A stretch of DNA of 64,000 nt, taken from the NCBI RefSeq assembly GCF_000011365.1, contig NC_004463.1, positions 1,660,001 to 1,724,000 on the forward strand, given 5' to 3'. Source of the DNA: Bradyrhizobium diazoefficiens USDA 110. GTDB taxonomy: Bacteria; Pseudomonadota; Alphaproteobacteria; Rhizobiales; Xanthobacteraceae. Shown here piece by piece: positions 55,701-64,000 of the stretch; position 1 is the stretch's first letter; each line of letters opens with the position of its first letter. The notes beneath the pieces were generated by a model. That model was not told the DNA's origin. It saw only the letters and a program-made list of their open reading frames with translations, and searched no databases. A program made the position numbers and the translations under genes.

Positions 55701-57887
55701 CGCCACGGCCCGCTGCGGTGGCCAAGGCCAGCGCCAGCGGCCGTCGCCATAGGCCGTCGTATTCAACGGCAGTGTATCGATGTACGGCAGCCGTAGCGCG
55801 TTGCCGTCGGTGTCGGTGGCGAAAGTCAATGTCAACGGTGTGGTCGGGCTGCCGATCACTTCGGCAGGGACCAGCTCGCGTGTTGCCGAGGGCCGCTTGG
55901 CGCTTTCGGCAGTTCTGGTCATCGATACCGATGAGACCAGCGCAAGGGTCTGATGCGGCTGCCAGACCAGCAGGGGATCCACAGCAGACGGGAACAGCGG
56001 CAGCCTAAAGCTGATCGACCCAACGCCTTTTTCACGGAAGCCGGCCACCTGGACTTGCCAGTTTGTCGGACCGCTGACACCGAATGCAATTGGAGCGCTG
56101 GTCAGGGAAGCCGGACCGGCGTCCAGCGGCGGCAAGATTTCGGTCGGCGAAGGACTGGCCTCGCCCGCCCACAATACGCCTTCAAGCGTTCCGGCCGCAG
56201 CATTTACCGCAACGGCGATGCTGCGCGGCAGAGCGGTGTCGAGCGGCTTCTTCCAGATCACGGTGGCGTTGACGCTTTGCGCGCCGACGATTTCCAGACC
56301 CGGCAGCGTCGGATCGTCGGCACGTGCGGTGGAGCCGCCGGCATCGACCGCAACCCGAAGGAAGCCGCGGAACGCTGAGCCTGCGGCGAGCAGCTTGACC
56401 GGCGGTGGATCATCGGGCTTCGGCGCGGGGGGAAGCGGCATCTGAACCCAGCCGCGTTCGAGCGCAATGAAAGCATAGGGCGGCCGCGTCCCGCTGGCGA
56501 TGGCGCCGGATACCGCCCAGACCTCGCCGAGACGCGCCGCGAGCGGAGAGGCGTCGACAATTCCCGAAAACGGCTTGACCTCTATCTTGTCCGGATTGAA
56601 CGGCGGCTTGGCGGCCTCGCTCCATGTCAGCAGGATAGTGGGCGATGCCGTGGCAGCTTCTTCCAGCGCGGCCGGACGTTCGGCTTGCGATGTGATGGTC
56701 AGGACAACAGGATCGGTCCCCCTGCGTGCGGATAGGGTGGCCCTGTGACCGGTAAGCTCGGCGACGCCGGGTTCGCCGCCGCCATAGTCCTCGCGCGTCA
56801 GCAGCCGAGCGGCCACCGCGTCTTCAAGCATGCGGATTGACGGAATCAGATCCGCGCCGGGCACAGCAGCCGGATTGTCGCACACCCAGACCGGCGCAGC
56901 CGGTTCACCTTTGACCTGAAGCGGCCAGGCCAGCGGTGGAAGGGCGGAAGTATCGACCTGCAGCGAGATGCAGCCGCCTCGATCGGTGAGGTCGCGCGAC
57001 ATCCAGTTCAGGCCGGCTTTCAATTTGATCAACGATGCCGAATCCGAAACTGGATCGATCAGGTCCAGTTGCAGGCCGGTCAGTCCGTTGCCGATTTCCA
57101 CCGGAACCAGACGAAGGCGCAACGGCAATCGGTCACCATTGCTGGTTCCGAACGGATTGGGGGCGAGGACGTCGAATTCGACTCCGTCTGGCGTAAGATC
57201 GAAGGTGATGGCATCCGAGACCTTGGTATGGCCGGGGATGGGCTTTGCGGTTTTCCGCCGCCGGATGAACAGCCCGCCGAAGATTCGAATGTAGTCGCCA
57301 GGCGTCGCCCATTCGATTGACAGCTGTTTGGTCAGCGCGTAGCCGACGCTAGGTTTCGGTTCGGCATCCAGCGCGCAGGCGACGGGAATCCGGCCGCGTG
57401 TAGCGCGAAGCTGAGGCGCGGCAAGTTCGAATACGTTGTCGATCTTGACGAATCCGTCCGGCCGCGGCGGCCATGCGGTTTTCGGCGCCACCCTCAAATC
57501 CGAATAGCGGGAAGGGCGGGGCGGCGGTCCAGCCACGCCGGCCGCCGCCGGCAACGGCGACAAATCGGCGAGGGCGAGCGGCGTGAATTGCGCTCTTCCG
57601 ATCGTGATAGAAGGCGCCGAGCCAGGGTCGTTGCGGAAGTCGACGGTTGTTGCCGCCATCGCCAGCAACATCGGTTCCTGGAACAGGACGTCGGCCTGAT
57701 CCTGGATGGGTACCTGATCGGCGCGCGCGGCCTGCAAGATCACTCGGATCGAACTATTTCGCGGCGGTTGGTCGGCCGCTTTGGGTTGCGAGCCGAGATC
57801 GAGCCAGGCCTGCCACAGCGCTCCGTTGCTGCCATAGTCAGGCCCGTCGATGCCTACCCGGCGAAATGCGGTCATGCGACCAGCCAT
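49755..57887 (-). CDS. Giant protein B, 2,710 residues, unknown
   Basis: An uninterrupted 8.1 kb frame starts MAGRMTAFRRVGIDGPDYGS behind an aggggcg ribosome-binding site and 2 bp after the stop of giant A. It has no signal peptide or membrane helix. Composition is rich in Pro, Asp, Ala and Gly with few Cys, and long runs look like stacked beta-sandwich modules joined by Pro-rich linkers (PPPRPSRYSDLRVAPKTAWP, PPAPKPDDPPPVKLLAAG). No repeat unit of fixed length is obvious and no catalytic motif stands out. It must be a structural or adhesive type of protein, or scaffold; this is inference from shape only. GC content is closer to core genes than the decayed island around it. Confidence 0.85.
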   Translation of the reverse strand: MAGRMTAFRRVGIDGPDYGSNGALWQAWLDLGSQPKAADQPPRNSSIRVILQAARADQVPIQDQADVLFQEPMLLAMAATTVDFRNDPGSAPSITIGRAQFTPLALADLSPLPAAAGVAGPPPRPSRYSDLRVAPKTAWPPRPDGFVKIDNVFELAAPQLRATRGRIPVACALDAEPKPSVGYALTKQLSIEWATPGDYIRIFGGLFIRRRKTAKPIPGHTKVSDAITFDLTPDGVEFDVLAPNPFGTSNGDRLPLRLRLVPVEIGNGLTGLQLDLIDPVSDSASLIKLKAGLNWMSRDLTDRGGCISLQVDTSALPPLAWPLQVKGEPAAPVWVCDNPAAVPGADLIPSIRMLEDAVAARLLTREDYGGGEPGVAELTGHRATLSARRGTDPVVLTITSQAERPAALEEAATASPTILLTWSEAAKPPFNPDKIEVKPFSGIVDASPLAARLGEVWAVSGAIASGTRPPYAFIALERGWVQMPLPPAPKPDDPPPVKLLAAGSAFRGFLRVAVDAGGSTARADDPTLPGLEIVGAQSVNATVIWKKPLDTALPRSIAVAVNAAAGTLEGVLWAGEASPSPTEILPPLDAGPASLTSAPIAFGVSGPTNWQVQVAGFREKGVGSISFRLPLFPSAVDPLLVWQPHQTLALVSSVSMTRTAESAKRPSATRELVPAEVIGSPTTPLTLTFATDTDGNALRLPYIDTLPLNTTAYGDGRWRWPWPPQRAVAPGPYPSSPEESAGVALASLTLPGIEFTPSADAATPVSSSQMRVSLRYDLPVLDELFADSKAPEPKVPISGDAKSQAGSSDAAPESPKRIDTPPTALDLARLSGVWFENARRLARARTEGDRVVLRELQDQDHKPVVELWHRLSGVTDGIVRGIAEPYVWKPPTFGFSALPPAPNVDVHLGAYILGNTWQYGPAALAGLPDTNFTIPTTGNELKPSTAPGPGQIEVKGFAASSFPVAFTSPGSATPVTQPNHLQDARGLSLALVPDLTSPLQTSRTAALRAAPDDLALVLATLRKPVKVMVGDVGCSFWFRDLPLKTDAGQLTFDTSGGLETGLGPDPAAINRNRVTRTVYEWGFFGPQEERPPGGKSWNQKKPKRGRFEFDLAGPLSARPLRLLSVDIASAGGVLQFELLASVQYKSPPSDDNDTAPFAAEAIYATGNLVRLTFGPGSMPDGSLALTKMIRIEIKDPSDPTMVSDPFVPPSKVDPKPGDKPKSVSLVSDVEVHHGPNQAASKTSKTRLSLDFHFTRDVQNSKPDIASANLRVRLFGQDCNLDTTDAGFNPPGLTASFSASPVEGILNLKKMELIWPERGGPMLYLADGDLTVPLRNANSPPVFKRNFTNGTLQWLGLGSRPADGAESIDHETGVVTIEVKDKIAGPVDGQQPPMLFRGFHLPAGTLQGVVAVVFPKGHAVEGQKWPTWPTPALGSALVEFAFDADTSTSPQRITAIRHRHSGAAAVDGNPVRWTSRLLFDAAFAAPGLDISSVSWPVGYATPSRVTFDPDSSVPGDWPATLTMRGSGDPLAKLMLAHKVQPRLCAHELPTDILVANGNAVLLGRSWSFRAVVDHTLTPVKGAWPGAPATLANTPLIWTSIDEVIMFDMHGLIAAANLQPDPARDRYAFLARYKDSALDADVRIAGVVRRALADAGFPVEYVMQALKGTVAPDSLVLTGAALTEVVTSLETPNRGVVLVPQWILPWSPLSSSPGGDANGEAALGALKACPQTHTDNGDRVYNIALYDATAGTPRSLEGPPPSSCAVQDGTQSLLETLMSSIVGGGKARAMVAVDQAMLVPKTAAVPPLSRPLFPRTLLALSAVAEAYGKALSSNPVPPFVRRISCLTAREVPLDGVRASGEVRFTVTAWPPNSPPLDPAAPAVTLIVTDAASVQNDFLPAALAATLVDSASNQVVLDGKQRADASMRAFGLSANPRVLILASVDSSYLTIHDPKSSRDPDSPSRIPPPHVSWLVTQPAMPLMKEQRPHVLRRLSDTIYASPALGWPLVTRADDTAKAQVSLGEEEVRRNEQHAWAGRVRGLAWPAIAWNRSAIADDEIQHDPTGAPDQTVEGGYLPADAAEMRESAFITAGQRVAFRRRAAKSLRAPPDRHSVLAPPRARAPTIDAIAAAFGQARNPLPEAAKSADRAGLAPMLPGAIEATVTGQRPGVMLSQFEGVLLTSFMVPFDKDFSRFGRPAWRGPLTLRQVRAPRSSALPEISDLAIRRKTYLSMDEIDGAKNLKTFKVVAGPAQVVRFDRHLTGDTRSPHAVTIRVENPDHGRLSADWDGRLRLIATVPTDLTGPDPAAHVALARIGLLPSQTEKRRPRVELRVGDIIVVFTQMIWAPLPSSGPRPTRLMIDFIVEGPARDAAQAAVAQALRDSSADTPVRITIRGTRPNQANEGDPSINGSGSAQLETGTVNQLLPGPPHVLVFDLPHIPSRQRWLPVKTFTLAFGDPAYDRELGGPTSSNQVGIGDVPHVLAVDRAEYDPAATIHLAFWKRQKGLNTKVEKPAGSWALIVQVVPGDGGPSRSLQIAATEAKPSNPKFPGSRYVVEGCEIYAIPLSALREPVDPKSPSADVPAKLKAGDRLQVTVNNEAADKEQLTLNVGVIAQPVLPPPAATYGLATLQRVDAAVGTTLFATAPLPQAIEYPDLLSDLVAGHVRRRGMFLWPFAGNGPAGADSGHAFGFLVKVDRTGGGQLPSAKADFEKSES

Positions 57888-57889
57888 CG

Positions 57890-60800
57890 CTACGCCCCTG
57901 CTCTTGCGATTGGATCAAACAACGGTACGGCTGTGCCGCGGTAGACTTTCACGCGCGGCGATCGCCCACTGCCGAAAATCTGGTCGGCAAGGCAGCGGTC
58001 CACAAATTTCACTAGGCCGGCCTTGTCCTCTTGCGGATCAGACGCGAGTTGATTGATCGCATCCATGATCGACTTGCGCTCTCCGTCGTCAGGTGGCTGC
58101 CGCAGCAATAGCGAGCAGACGCGGAGCCTTGCCATGGCGTTGCCATCGAGATCCCCCAGTGCTGCGACAATGCTCGGGTCGGACAGTGCTTGACAGGGCA
58201 GATGCATCTCCAGCACGGCGGCAACCCCGTCCTCAAAGGCGCCGAGATCGAGAATGGCGGTTGCCGTGAAATCCCTGGCTTCAACCGCCAGGATCAGTGC
58301 GTTGATCTTGGCGTACGTACCTGCCGCGCGGGTATCGACAGTGATCGGGATCGCGACAATCACATCGACAGAACTTGGCAGCGTCTTGGTGGTGGCGAGG
58401 CGATAGGCCGCCTTTGCGATGGAGCCGGACGCCGGCAGGACGGCTGGATCGGCCGGCAACACGGTGTTGAGCGGCGAATAGTTCGCAAAGCGGCTCTTGG
58501 CCTCCTTGCGCGCGGCAACGACGCGACGCATTTCGGCGCAAATGGGTCCGCTGATCATGGTCTTGAAATCTGCCGCGTTGTAACCGGTCCTTGGGATGAG
58601 AGCACGGACACTTTGGCGCTGCGTGATGCCGCCGGCGCTACTGGCGAGCGTCGGCCATGTCCATCCGCCAGTCTGGGTGGTGCTGACGTCGGCCGGCAGG
58701 GTCGATGGCCACGGAAGACCCGCGGCGAACGCGGCGGTGGTGAATTGTCTCGGCTGGTCTGCCGGCGGAGGCCAATTGGTGCGGGCCCAAAGATCAAGGA
58801 ATTCCCAAATGTCCTTGGCTCCCACAATGGCCCGGTAGTCTTGATAGACATCGCGCCACGCCGCGACGGCTGCGGTAAAGGCCGGCCAGCCAGTGTTGAC
58901 GGCGGGGACATGCACTTCGAAGGTGAGTGTCGTGGTCGGCGCAACGACCGGCCAGATTCCGGCCGCGCCAAAATCTTCCGGCGCAAGCACGAATTTGCGC
59001 AACGGGTCGCCGCCACCGCTTGTAGGATCCGTCGTGGCGATCGATGGCGCGAATTTTTCCGATGGCAGCGTCGCGTCGCCCTTTACCAGCACCGACGGAT
59101 AGAGTTTCCAACATATCCCGTTGACGGCGGGCGGCTCGACGGGGGGAGACGTCGGCGACGACGGGTCGAACAAGGGGCCGACCAGGTTCATCCGGTAGCC
59201 GGATGCTGCGGCCGGCTGCCCGGGCACTGGTATGACTGGCCGCTGCTGTCCGATGATGTCGAGTTCAGCCGATGCGGCCGACAGCCCGGCGTCATCAGTC
59301 GCGACAACGCCGATCTCATAGCGCGCCACTGGATCGGGCAACATGAAGACGTCGGGAATATTGTTGGCTTGCAACCAGACTTTCCGCGAGTCCTGCGGCA
59401 TCGAATCGAACAACCGCGCAAGGGGAAGACGGAAGGTTACCCAGACGCGATCGGGATTGTTCAGCCTTTTGACACACCAGTCAGGCGGCGGAGTGGGAGC
59501 ATTGATGTCACCAGGCTTGGGCGGGACGCTCGGCCTCCACGGCAACGCGAGTTCGTAGTGCCCTTCCTCGATCGTCGCGACGACCGGCTCCGACACCACC
59601 ACGCCGGCCGAGGCAAATGCTGCGACATGGGTGCGGAAGAAGAACGGAAGCGCTTCGGTGCGTAGCGCTAGAGCACCACGCCAGCCATCAGTGTAGCGGC
59701 CGGGGACAAAGTCGGTCTTGCCCTGCGGCGGAGGCAATTGCGCAAGTCCGCCGAACTCGTCGCTGCTGTCGATCAGCTTGAACGGGGCAGGGCGATGGTC
59801 CCAGCCGCCAAACGCCTCCGTGGTGTCGATATTCGCTTGCAGGTCGTTGGCCCAGCTCTGCATCGGGAATTCACGCCAGAAGCCGAACGAGACGGTCTCG
59901 AACGACAACGCGCCCTCGACGGTGACGTTGGCCTCGGAAAGAACTTCTTCCGGATGTCGTGAGTAAAGAAACTCGAGCACCTTGCGCGGCGCGGGATCGG
60001 TGGCGGCGGTCGGTGGCAGAATCTCGATGCGCCGGGCATCGACGAGGACCGGAGGCGCCAAAGGTTCGCTTCGCGGGATCACAACGTCGAAGAATCGCTG
60101 GCTCCAATTGTTCTCGAACTTTTGTTGTGCGTCGGTGCTGTCAGCCAGCACGTCGACCCAAGCGCCGCCGAGTCGCGGCGGCTTTGGCGGAACGTCGGGG
60201 TCAGTCGCGTGGGTCAGCGCATCGGTGAAAGCCTCGTACCTTCCGTATGGGCGTACCGCGTACCGCTTCAAGCGCCGCTTGCGGTCGTCATGCGTGAACA
60301 ATACCTCCATCGTGCCGTCACCGGCCACGCCGACGCGCCAAGGATCCGGGCGTGTGACTTCGGCGATCGCGAACAACGGCATCTTCGTCCGCTCCGGCCG
60401 CGACGCAGGCCCGTGTTCGATGAAGCGCCGCGTCCATTCGGGAATACGCGCCACCACGGTCGGCTCGTCGGTTGCGTTTGGCCACCCATCCGGCAGGCGG
60501 CGCAGCGCGTAGCTGCGGAAGCGCTTGATTGCGTCCAGCAAGGACTTGTGCCCCCCCGGCCCGGCCAGTGCGCTGTACCGCCGTGCCGTCATCTCCGGGA
60601 AGCGACCGAAAGGCTGCACCTTGCAATCGTCGGGTGATGCGACCTGCTCGATGTCGGCGCCGGTGACCCATGCCGCGCCGGTAGGCTGGCCGAACACGGC
60701 CGCTGCATCGGCCAGGTTGACGGTGACGCGCGCAAGGGCTGCAATGTCGCCCTTCTTGAGTTTGCTAGCGTCGATTTCGAGCGTTTGCTGCTCGCCGGCG

Positions 60801-63800
60801 CCGTCGAGCATGGCCTCGCGCAAGGTCTTGACCGCATCGCCGGTATCGGCCTTGGCGATCAACGTCACGATCGGGGGTTTCGCCAGTCCGGACGAAAGAT
60901 CGATAACCTCTGCAATGGCCACCAGCCCCTGGGCAGGATTGAGGCCGTTCAGATCGATTTGGATTTTCGCCTTGTCGGTACGGTCCGGGAAGGCTGACTT
61001 GATGGCGAAGTACGCCACGACCTTATCGATCGGCTGGCGGCTTCCGCCCCTTTCATCGCCGCTGTCGACCCAAGCGCCGGCAAATCTATCGACGGTCGGT
61101 CGCAGCGAAATCTGGACCAGCGACAACGCCTTATCGTCAAGAAGCGCAGCTACTTCGTTGGCCGCAACGCCACTCATGCCGCCGTCGAACGAGGCCAGCG
61201 ACATGGTCCCGCCGGCGTGGGTGACGATATCGACGAACGGCGAGCCGAAATCGGTCAGCGGATATCTCCGCAGAATCTCATCAAAGGCGGTCCGCAGGAT
61301 CTCCAGCGCATCGGCGGGAGGGACATAGTCACGGGCCTCGGTGTCGTAGAGCTTGAGGCCCGCGGCGAGCCCGAGGCTGCGCATGATACTCCAGCCGTAG
61401 GGATCGCGCTGCACCGGCGTTTCATCGAACCAGCCTGCGACCTCCTTTGCGCCGATCTTGGGCGATTGCTCCAGAACCGGTTCGTAACGGCGATACCGCG
61501 GTCCCGGCCTGGTCTGCGCCGCGATCTTGAACGGCTGTGGACCTGGACCGGGCGTACCTGGTGTTGCGCCGAGATTGATGACGAGTTTCGCCGCCGCCTG
61601 CTGCGCGCCAAGTGCTGCGACTTGTACGCCGTCGAGTCGCAGGGCCAGCCGACTGATCGCGGTCATGATCTGGTTGACGATGTCGGTCCGACTGGCTGCC
61701 GTTTTCCCTTTCGGAACTTCGAGCCGTAATTCGGTGATTTGACCCGCCGGCGGGAACTGGAAGTCCTGGCCGAGTTGGAAGCCGAGCGCCGGCACCAGGC
61801 CGCTCCAGTCTGCGATGGAGAATTGGACCGAGGGTCCGATGTTGGTTGCCGGGTCGGATAGCCACGTCTCGATCGCCTCTATAGCCGGCTTGGCCAGATC
61901 CAACTGAGGGTATCGCAGCCTGAGGCGCGGCGCGGTCTGATATCGCGCCCAGTCGATGACGTCGGCGAGCACGGGATGCACGGGCGGGTCGAGATCGATC
62001 TGCCAGTCGGTGCTACCAAGCACGATGTCCGGCGCGCCGGTCGCGCCGGGTTTGAGGGCCCGGACGGTGATGCGCGCGTTGCGGAACGGTGCGGGGTTCG
62101 CTTCAAATGCCGCGCGAATATCCGGAGCGTTCGCATTCCAGACCAGGTTTTGAAAGAGTTCGCGCAAGACCGCGGCGGTCCATTGTGCCTTCAGTCCTTC
62201 CGGATGCAGGATTTCTTCGGCTCCGTCGGCCAGAAGCCGCCGCACCTCGCCGCTGAGTTGATCGCTAATCTTGAGTGCAACGGCAATGCGTTCAGGCCGA
62301 CCGTTGGAGAGCAGTTCGGTCAACAGCGGCTCGTCAACATTGATCGCCAGCGAGCGGCGCAAGATCCGCTCCGGCCAGACAAGGAAGGATTCCGCAGGTG
62401 AATACCACGCGCCCTGCCTTATGGAGCTCGACGCCAACAGCCGGCTGGTTTCACTTGGATAGTGCGCCTCGAGCTTGGCGAAATCAATGATTTCGGCTGG
62501 ATCGAGCCGCGCCAGCGACGGCGGTAAGGCTTGAACGCGCGCCAGGTGGCCTGCGGGAGGATCACGTGTGAAAATCAGTGCCAGAATTTTGCCATTGGCG
62601 AAGGGAGGCTTGCCGCGTACGGGCTCGACGATGAGTTTGCGATAGCCGCGCGCGCGCACGCATAATTTGAGATCGAAGGTCAGGGCGTTCGCCAGATTGT
62701 CGATCTGGACTAGGCGGATCTGGCCTTTGGCAGCGTCGCCGGAATCGTCAAGCCGGTCCAGCGCCGCCAAATCGCCGCCGACGTAGATCGCATCCATCGT
62801 GCCATCTACGGTGTGGATGCGCAGTGCGGTGCCAGGATTGGCATCCACGGTGGAATTACTGAATGGGTAACGCAGGCTCAGCGCCGCCGGGGCACTGGTG
62901 GCGCCTTCGGCTTCGCCGGCGACATCGAGCTCGAAAATGTCGTATCCACCGAAGTACAACGCAGACCGCTTGGCACTATGGTCCGCGGCCAGCGTGTCTG
63001 ATGCGGCGGGCCGGGCGTTCCATCGAACCTTCGTAGCGACGCGGCGCGCAGCATCGCGCATGCGCCGAACCGGCGGCGTACCTGTTGAGCCGTCGTTCCA
63101 GCCGAGCAATTGGGCAAGGGTGGCATCCTTGTCGGGGTGCAGGATGGTGACCCGGCCGGCGTCCCCATCGAGATCTTCCGACAGCAACGGCGCCGACTCG
63201 ATTTTGACCGGGTGTTCGAATACTTCGACCGGCGCGGCGACCGCCGGTAAATTGTCCTTGGTAGCGACGCCGGTCAGATCAATCAGGATCGTTGCGTCCA
63301 TCGGGCACCACGGCGGCTCAACGCCTTTAAGGCCGAGGTCAAGCTTGGGCTGGATCGCGAAGCGAACGCCGATCGGTCCGCTGTCGAGCCGATTCCGCGC
63401 TGTCCGTTTTGCTCCGATGGCCTCCCTGAAGCCATCCAGGTTATCAATCATGTACCCCGGCTTCGGCGGCAATGCCGCGGCCACGACCCCGGTCGGGTCG
63501 TCGAAGCTCGGCTCCTTTACCTTGCCTGCGTCGGGTCCGGGCAGCACTCCATCGGTCAAGGTGATGACGAAATCCCGGTCTGTCGGGCGCTTGATCGCGA
63601 AGTCGGCCGCGGACGGCCGTGCACGGGCGTCGCTCACCGCATCCGAACCATAGAGCCCGATCGGAACCGCAAGTTCATTCCGGACCCGCACGACGTAGGA
63701 GCGCGGCGACTTCAGGTCATTGCGCTTCTTCGGGTCGGCGGCCGGGTGGTCGGCAGCGTCGTCGATACCGAGCGTAAAGGTCGGTATGAAGGAGGCCGTC

Positions 63801-64000
63801 GAGGTAACGTCGGCGATTACCTGGTCTTTGCTGCCGCGATATTCGAAATGCAGCACCGCACGGCTGACACTTTTGCGCGCCGGCTTGACCGCTTCGGTTT
63901 GCAACACCAGCGGCGTCGGCGGTCCATCTGTGCCGGCCGTGTCGACCGGCACAACGACGTAGCGCAGCACATTGGGTGGCGGGTTCGGAATGTTCGCCGG
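57890..64000 (-). CDS. Giant protein A, over 2,000 residues, unknown, 5' end outside the window
   Basis: The frame ends at 57890 and runs to the right window edge. A GTG at 63970 is the first start seen (VLRYVVVPVDTAGTDGPPTP), but the ten codons before it (PANIPNPPPN) are open and plausible, so the true start is probably further right. The product resembles giant B in style: Pro/Asp-rich beta modules without signal or membrane helix, with helical parts such as AIKRFRSYALRRLP and an end FGSGRSPRVKVYRGTAVPLF. The two stand 2 bp apart and are surely co-translated. I recognise no family or catalytic site. Confidence 0.85.
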   Translation of the reverse strand, partial: PANIPNPPPNVLRYVVVPVDTAGTDGPPTPLVLQTEAVKPARKSVSRAVLHFEYRGSKDQVIADVTSTASFIPTFTLGIDDAADHPAADPKKRNDLKSPRSYVVRVRNELAVPIGLYGSDAVSDARARPSAADFAIKRPTDRDFVITLTDGVLPGPDAGKVKEPSFDDPTGVVAAALPPKPGYMIDNLDGFREAIGAKRTARNRLDSGPIGVRFAIQPKLDLGLKGVEPPWCPMDATILIDLTGVATKDNLPAVAAPVEVFEHPVKIESAPLLSEDLDGDAGRVTILHPDKDATLAQLLGWNDGSTGTPPVRRMRDAARRVATKVRWNARPAASDTLAADHSAKRSALYFGGYDIFELDVAGEAEGATSAPAALSLRYPFSNSTVDANPGTALRIHTVDGTMDAIYVGGDLAALDRLDDSGDAAKGQIRLVQIDNLANALTFDLKLCVRARGYRKLIVEPVRGKPPFANGKILALIFTRDPPAGHLARVQALPPSLARLDPAEIIDFAKLEAHYPSETSRLLASSSIRQGAWYSPAESFLVWPERILRRSLAINVDEPLLTELLSNGRPERIAVALKISDQLSGEVRRLLADGAEEILHPEGLKAQWTAAVLRELFQNLVWNANAPDIRAAFEANPAPFRNARITVRALKPGATGAPDIVLGSTDWQIDLDPPVHPVLADVIDWARYQTAPRLRLRYPQLDLAKPAIEAIETWLSDPATNIGPSVQFSIADWSGLVPALGFQLGQDFQFPPAGQITELRLEVPKGKTAASRTDIVNQIMTAISRLALRLDGVQVAALGAQQAAAKLVINLGATPGTPGPGPQPFKIAAQTRPGPRYRRYEPVLEQSPKIGAKEVAGWFDETPVQRDPYGWSIMRSLGLAAGLKLYDTEARDYVPPADALEILRTAFDEILRRYPLTDFGSPFVDIVTHAGGTMSLASFDGGMSGVAANEVAALLDDKALSLVQISLRPTVDRFAGAWVDSGDERGGSRQPIDKVVAYFAIKSAFPDRTDKAKIQIDLNGLNPAQGLVAIAEVIDLSSGLAKPPIVTLIAKADTGDAVKTLREAMLDGAGEQQTLEIDASKLKKGDIAALARVTVNLADAAAVFGQPTGAAWVTGADIEQVASPDDCKVQPFGRFPEMTARRYSALAGPGGHKSLLDAIKRFRSYALRRLPDGWPNATDEPTVVARIPEWTRRFIEHGPASRPERTKMPLFAIAEVTRPDPWRVGVAGDGTMEVLFTHDDRKRRLKRYAVRPYGRYEAFTDALTHATDPDVPPKPPRLGGAWVDVLADSTDAQQKFENNWSQRFFDVVIPRSEPLAPPVLVDARRIEILPPTAATDPAPRKVLEFLYSRHPEEVLSEANVTVEGALSFETVSFGFWREFPMQSWANDLQANIDTTEAFGGWDHRPAPFKLIDSSDEFGGLAQLPPPQGKTDFVPGRYTDGWRGALALRTEALPFFFRTHVAAFASAGVVVSEPVVATIEEGHYELALPWRPSVPPKPGDINAPTPPPDWCVKRLNNPDRVWVTFRLPLARLFDSMPQDSRKVWLQANNIPDVFMLPDPVARYEIGVVATDDAGLSAASAELDIIGQQRPVIPVPGQPAAASGYRMNLVGPLFDPSSPTSPPVEPPAVNGICWKLYPSVLVKGDATLPSEKFAPSIATTDPTSGGGDPLRKFVLAPEDFGAAGIWPVVAPTTTLTFEVHVPAVNTGWPAFTAAVAAWRDVYQDYRAIVGAKDIWEFLDLWARTNWPPPADQPRQFTTAAFAAGLPWPSTLPADVSTTQTGGWTWPTLASSAGGITQRQSVRALIPRTGYNAADFKTMISGPICAEMRRVVAARKEAKSRFANYSPLNTVLPADPAVLPASGSIAKAAYRLATTKTLPSSVDVIVAIPITVDTRAAGTYAKINALILAVEARDFTATAILDLGAFEDGVAAVLEMHLPCQALSDPSIVAALGDLDGNAMARLRVCSLLLRQPPDDGERKSIMDAINQLASDPQEDKAGLVKFVDRCLADQIFGSGRSPRVKVYRGTAVPLFDPIARAGA

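Noticed and set aside
58190..59665. 491-codon plus-strand frame opposite giant A
   Set aside because: Shadow of the giant's coding strand, Arg/Gly-rich.

Overview
The window comes from a high-GC alphaproteobacterium, very probably Bradyrhizobium of the japonicum/diazoefficiens lineage. The reasons are the housekeeping gene order (pgk-gap-tkt, DUF4164-zapA-6S RNA-ygfA, yebC-ruvCAB), the many Bradyrhizobium-style palindromic intergenic repeats, and an ORF at 40112-40504 that I recognise as the biotin-binding protein bradavidin II. Everything here was read by eye; no database search was run.

Positions 1 to about 20.7 kb are chromosomal core. On the minus strand lie pgk (cut by the window edge), gap and tkt (glycolysis/Calvin/pentose phosphate). 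A divergent plus-strand block follows: DUF4164 coiled-coil protein, zapA (cell division), a 6S RNA in its usual place, 5-formyl-THF cyclo-ligase and a YmdB-type phosphodiesterase. Next come a minus-strand three-gene molybdenum hydroxylase operon (2Fe-2S subunit, Tat-exported molybdopterin subunit, membrane-anchored tri-haem cytochrome c) and two soluble chemoreceptors that share an unusual C-terminal sensor domain, one also with a PilZ-like domain. The block ends on the plus strand with yebC, ruvC, ruvA, ruvB, a duplicated DUF6869-like protein and a Tat-exported metallophosphoesterase.

At about 20.70 kb the core stops in the middle of ybgC, first gene of the tol-pal region: 28 intact codons run straight into the 3' end of a large serine recombinase. 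This is the left end (attL) of a genomic island that fills the rest of the window. From 20.7 to 43 kb the island is a patchwork: recombinase plus a translationally coupled small protein, an IS3-family element sitting in a minus-strand gene, an IS110-family transposase with a structured leader that may encode a bridge RNA, and long stretches of decayed sequence. A few solid genes stand out: a lone Flp pilin, a membrane EAL phosphodiesterase, a di-haem peroxidase, an uncharacterised membrane protein, a cupredoxin, a Crp/Fnr regulator and bradavidin II. At 42.5-42.9 kb the C-terminal remnant of a tyrosine integrase lies against the 3' half of a CAU-anticodon tRNA, the scar of a second island end; the region is therefore a composite of at least two integration systems.

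From 43.4 kb to the end lies a better-preserved cargo block. A 942-residue membrane alpha/beta-hydrolase (plus strand) faces a minus-strand run of five genes: two giant proteins (over 2,000 and 2,710 residues, 2 bp apart), an NlpC/P60-like amidase, an exported Cys-rich protein and an exported alpha/beta-hydrolase. I recognise no family for the giants. This run is the best candidate in the window for an undescribed system; its function is unknown, and an envelope-targeting role is only inferred from the hydrolases.
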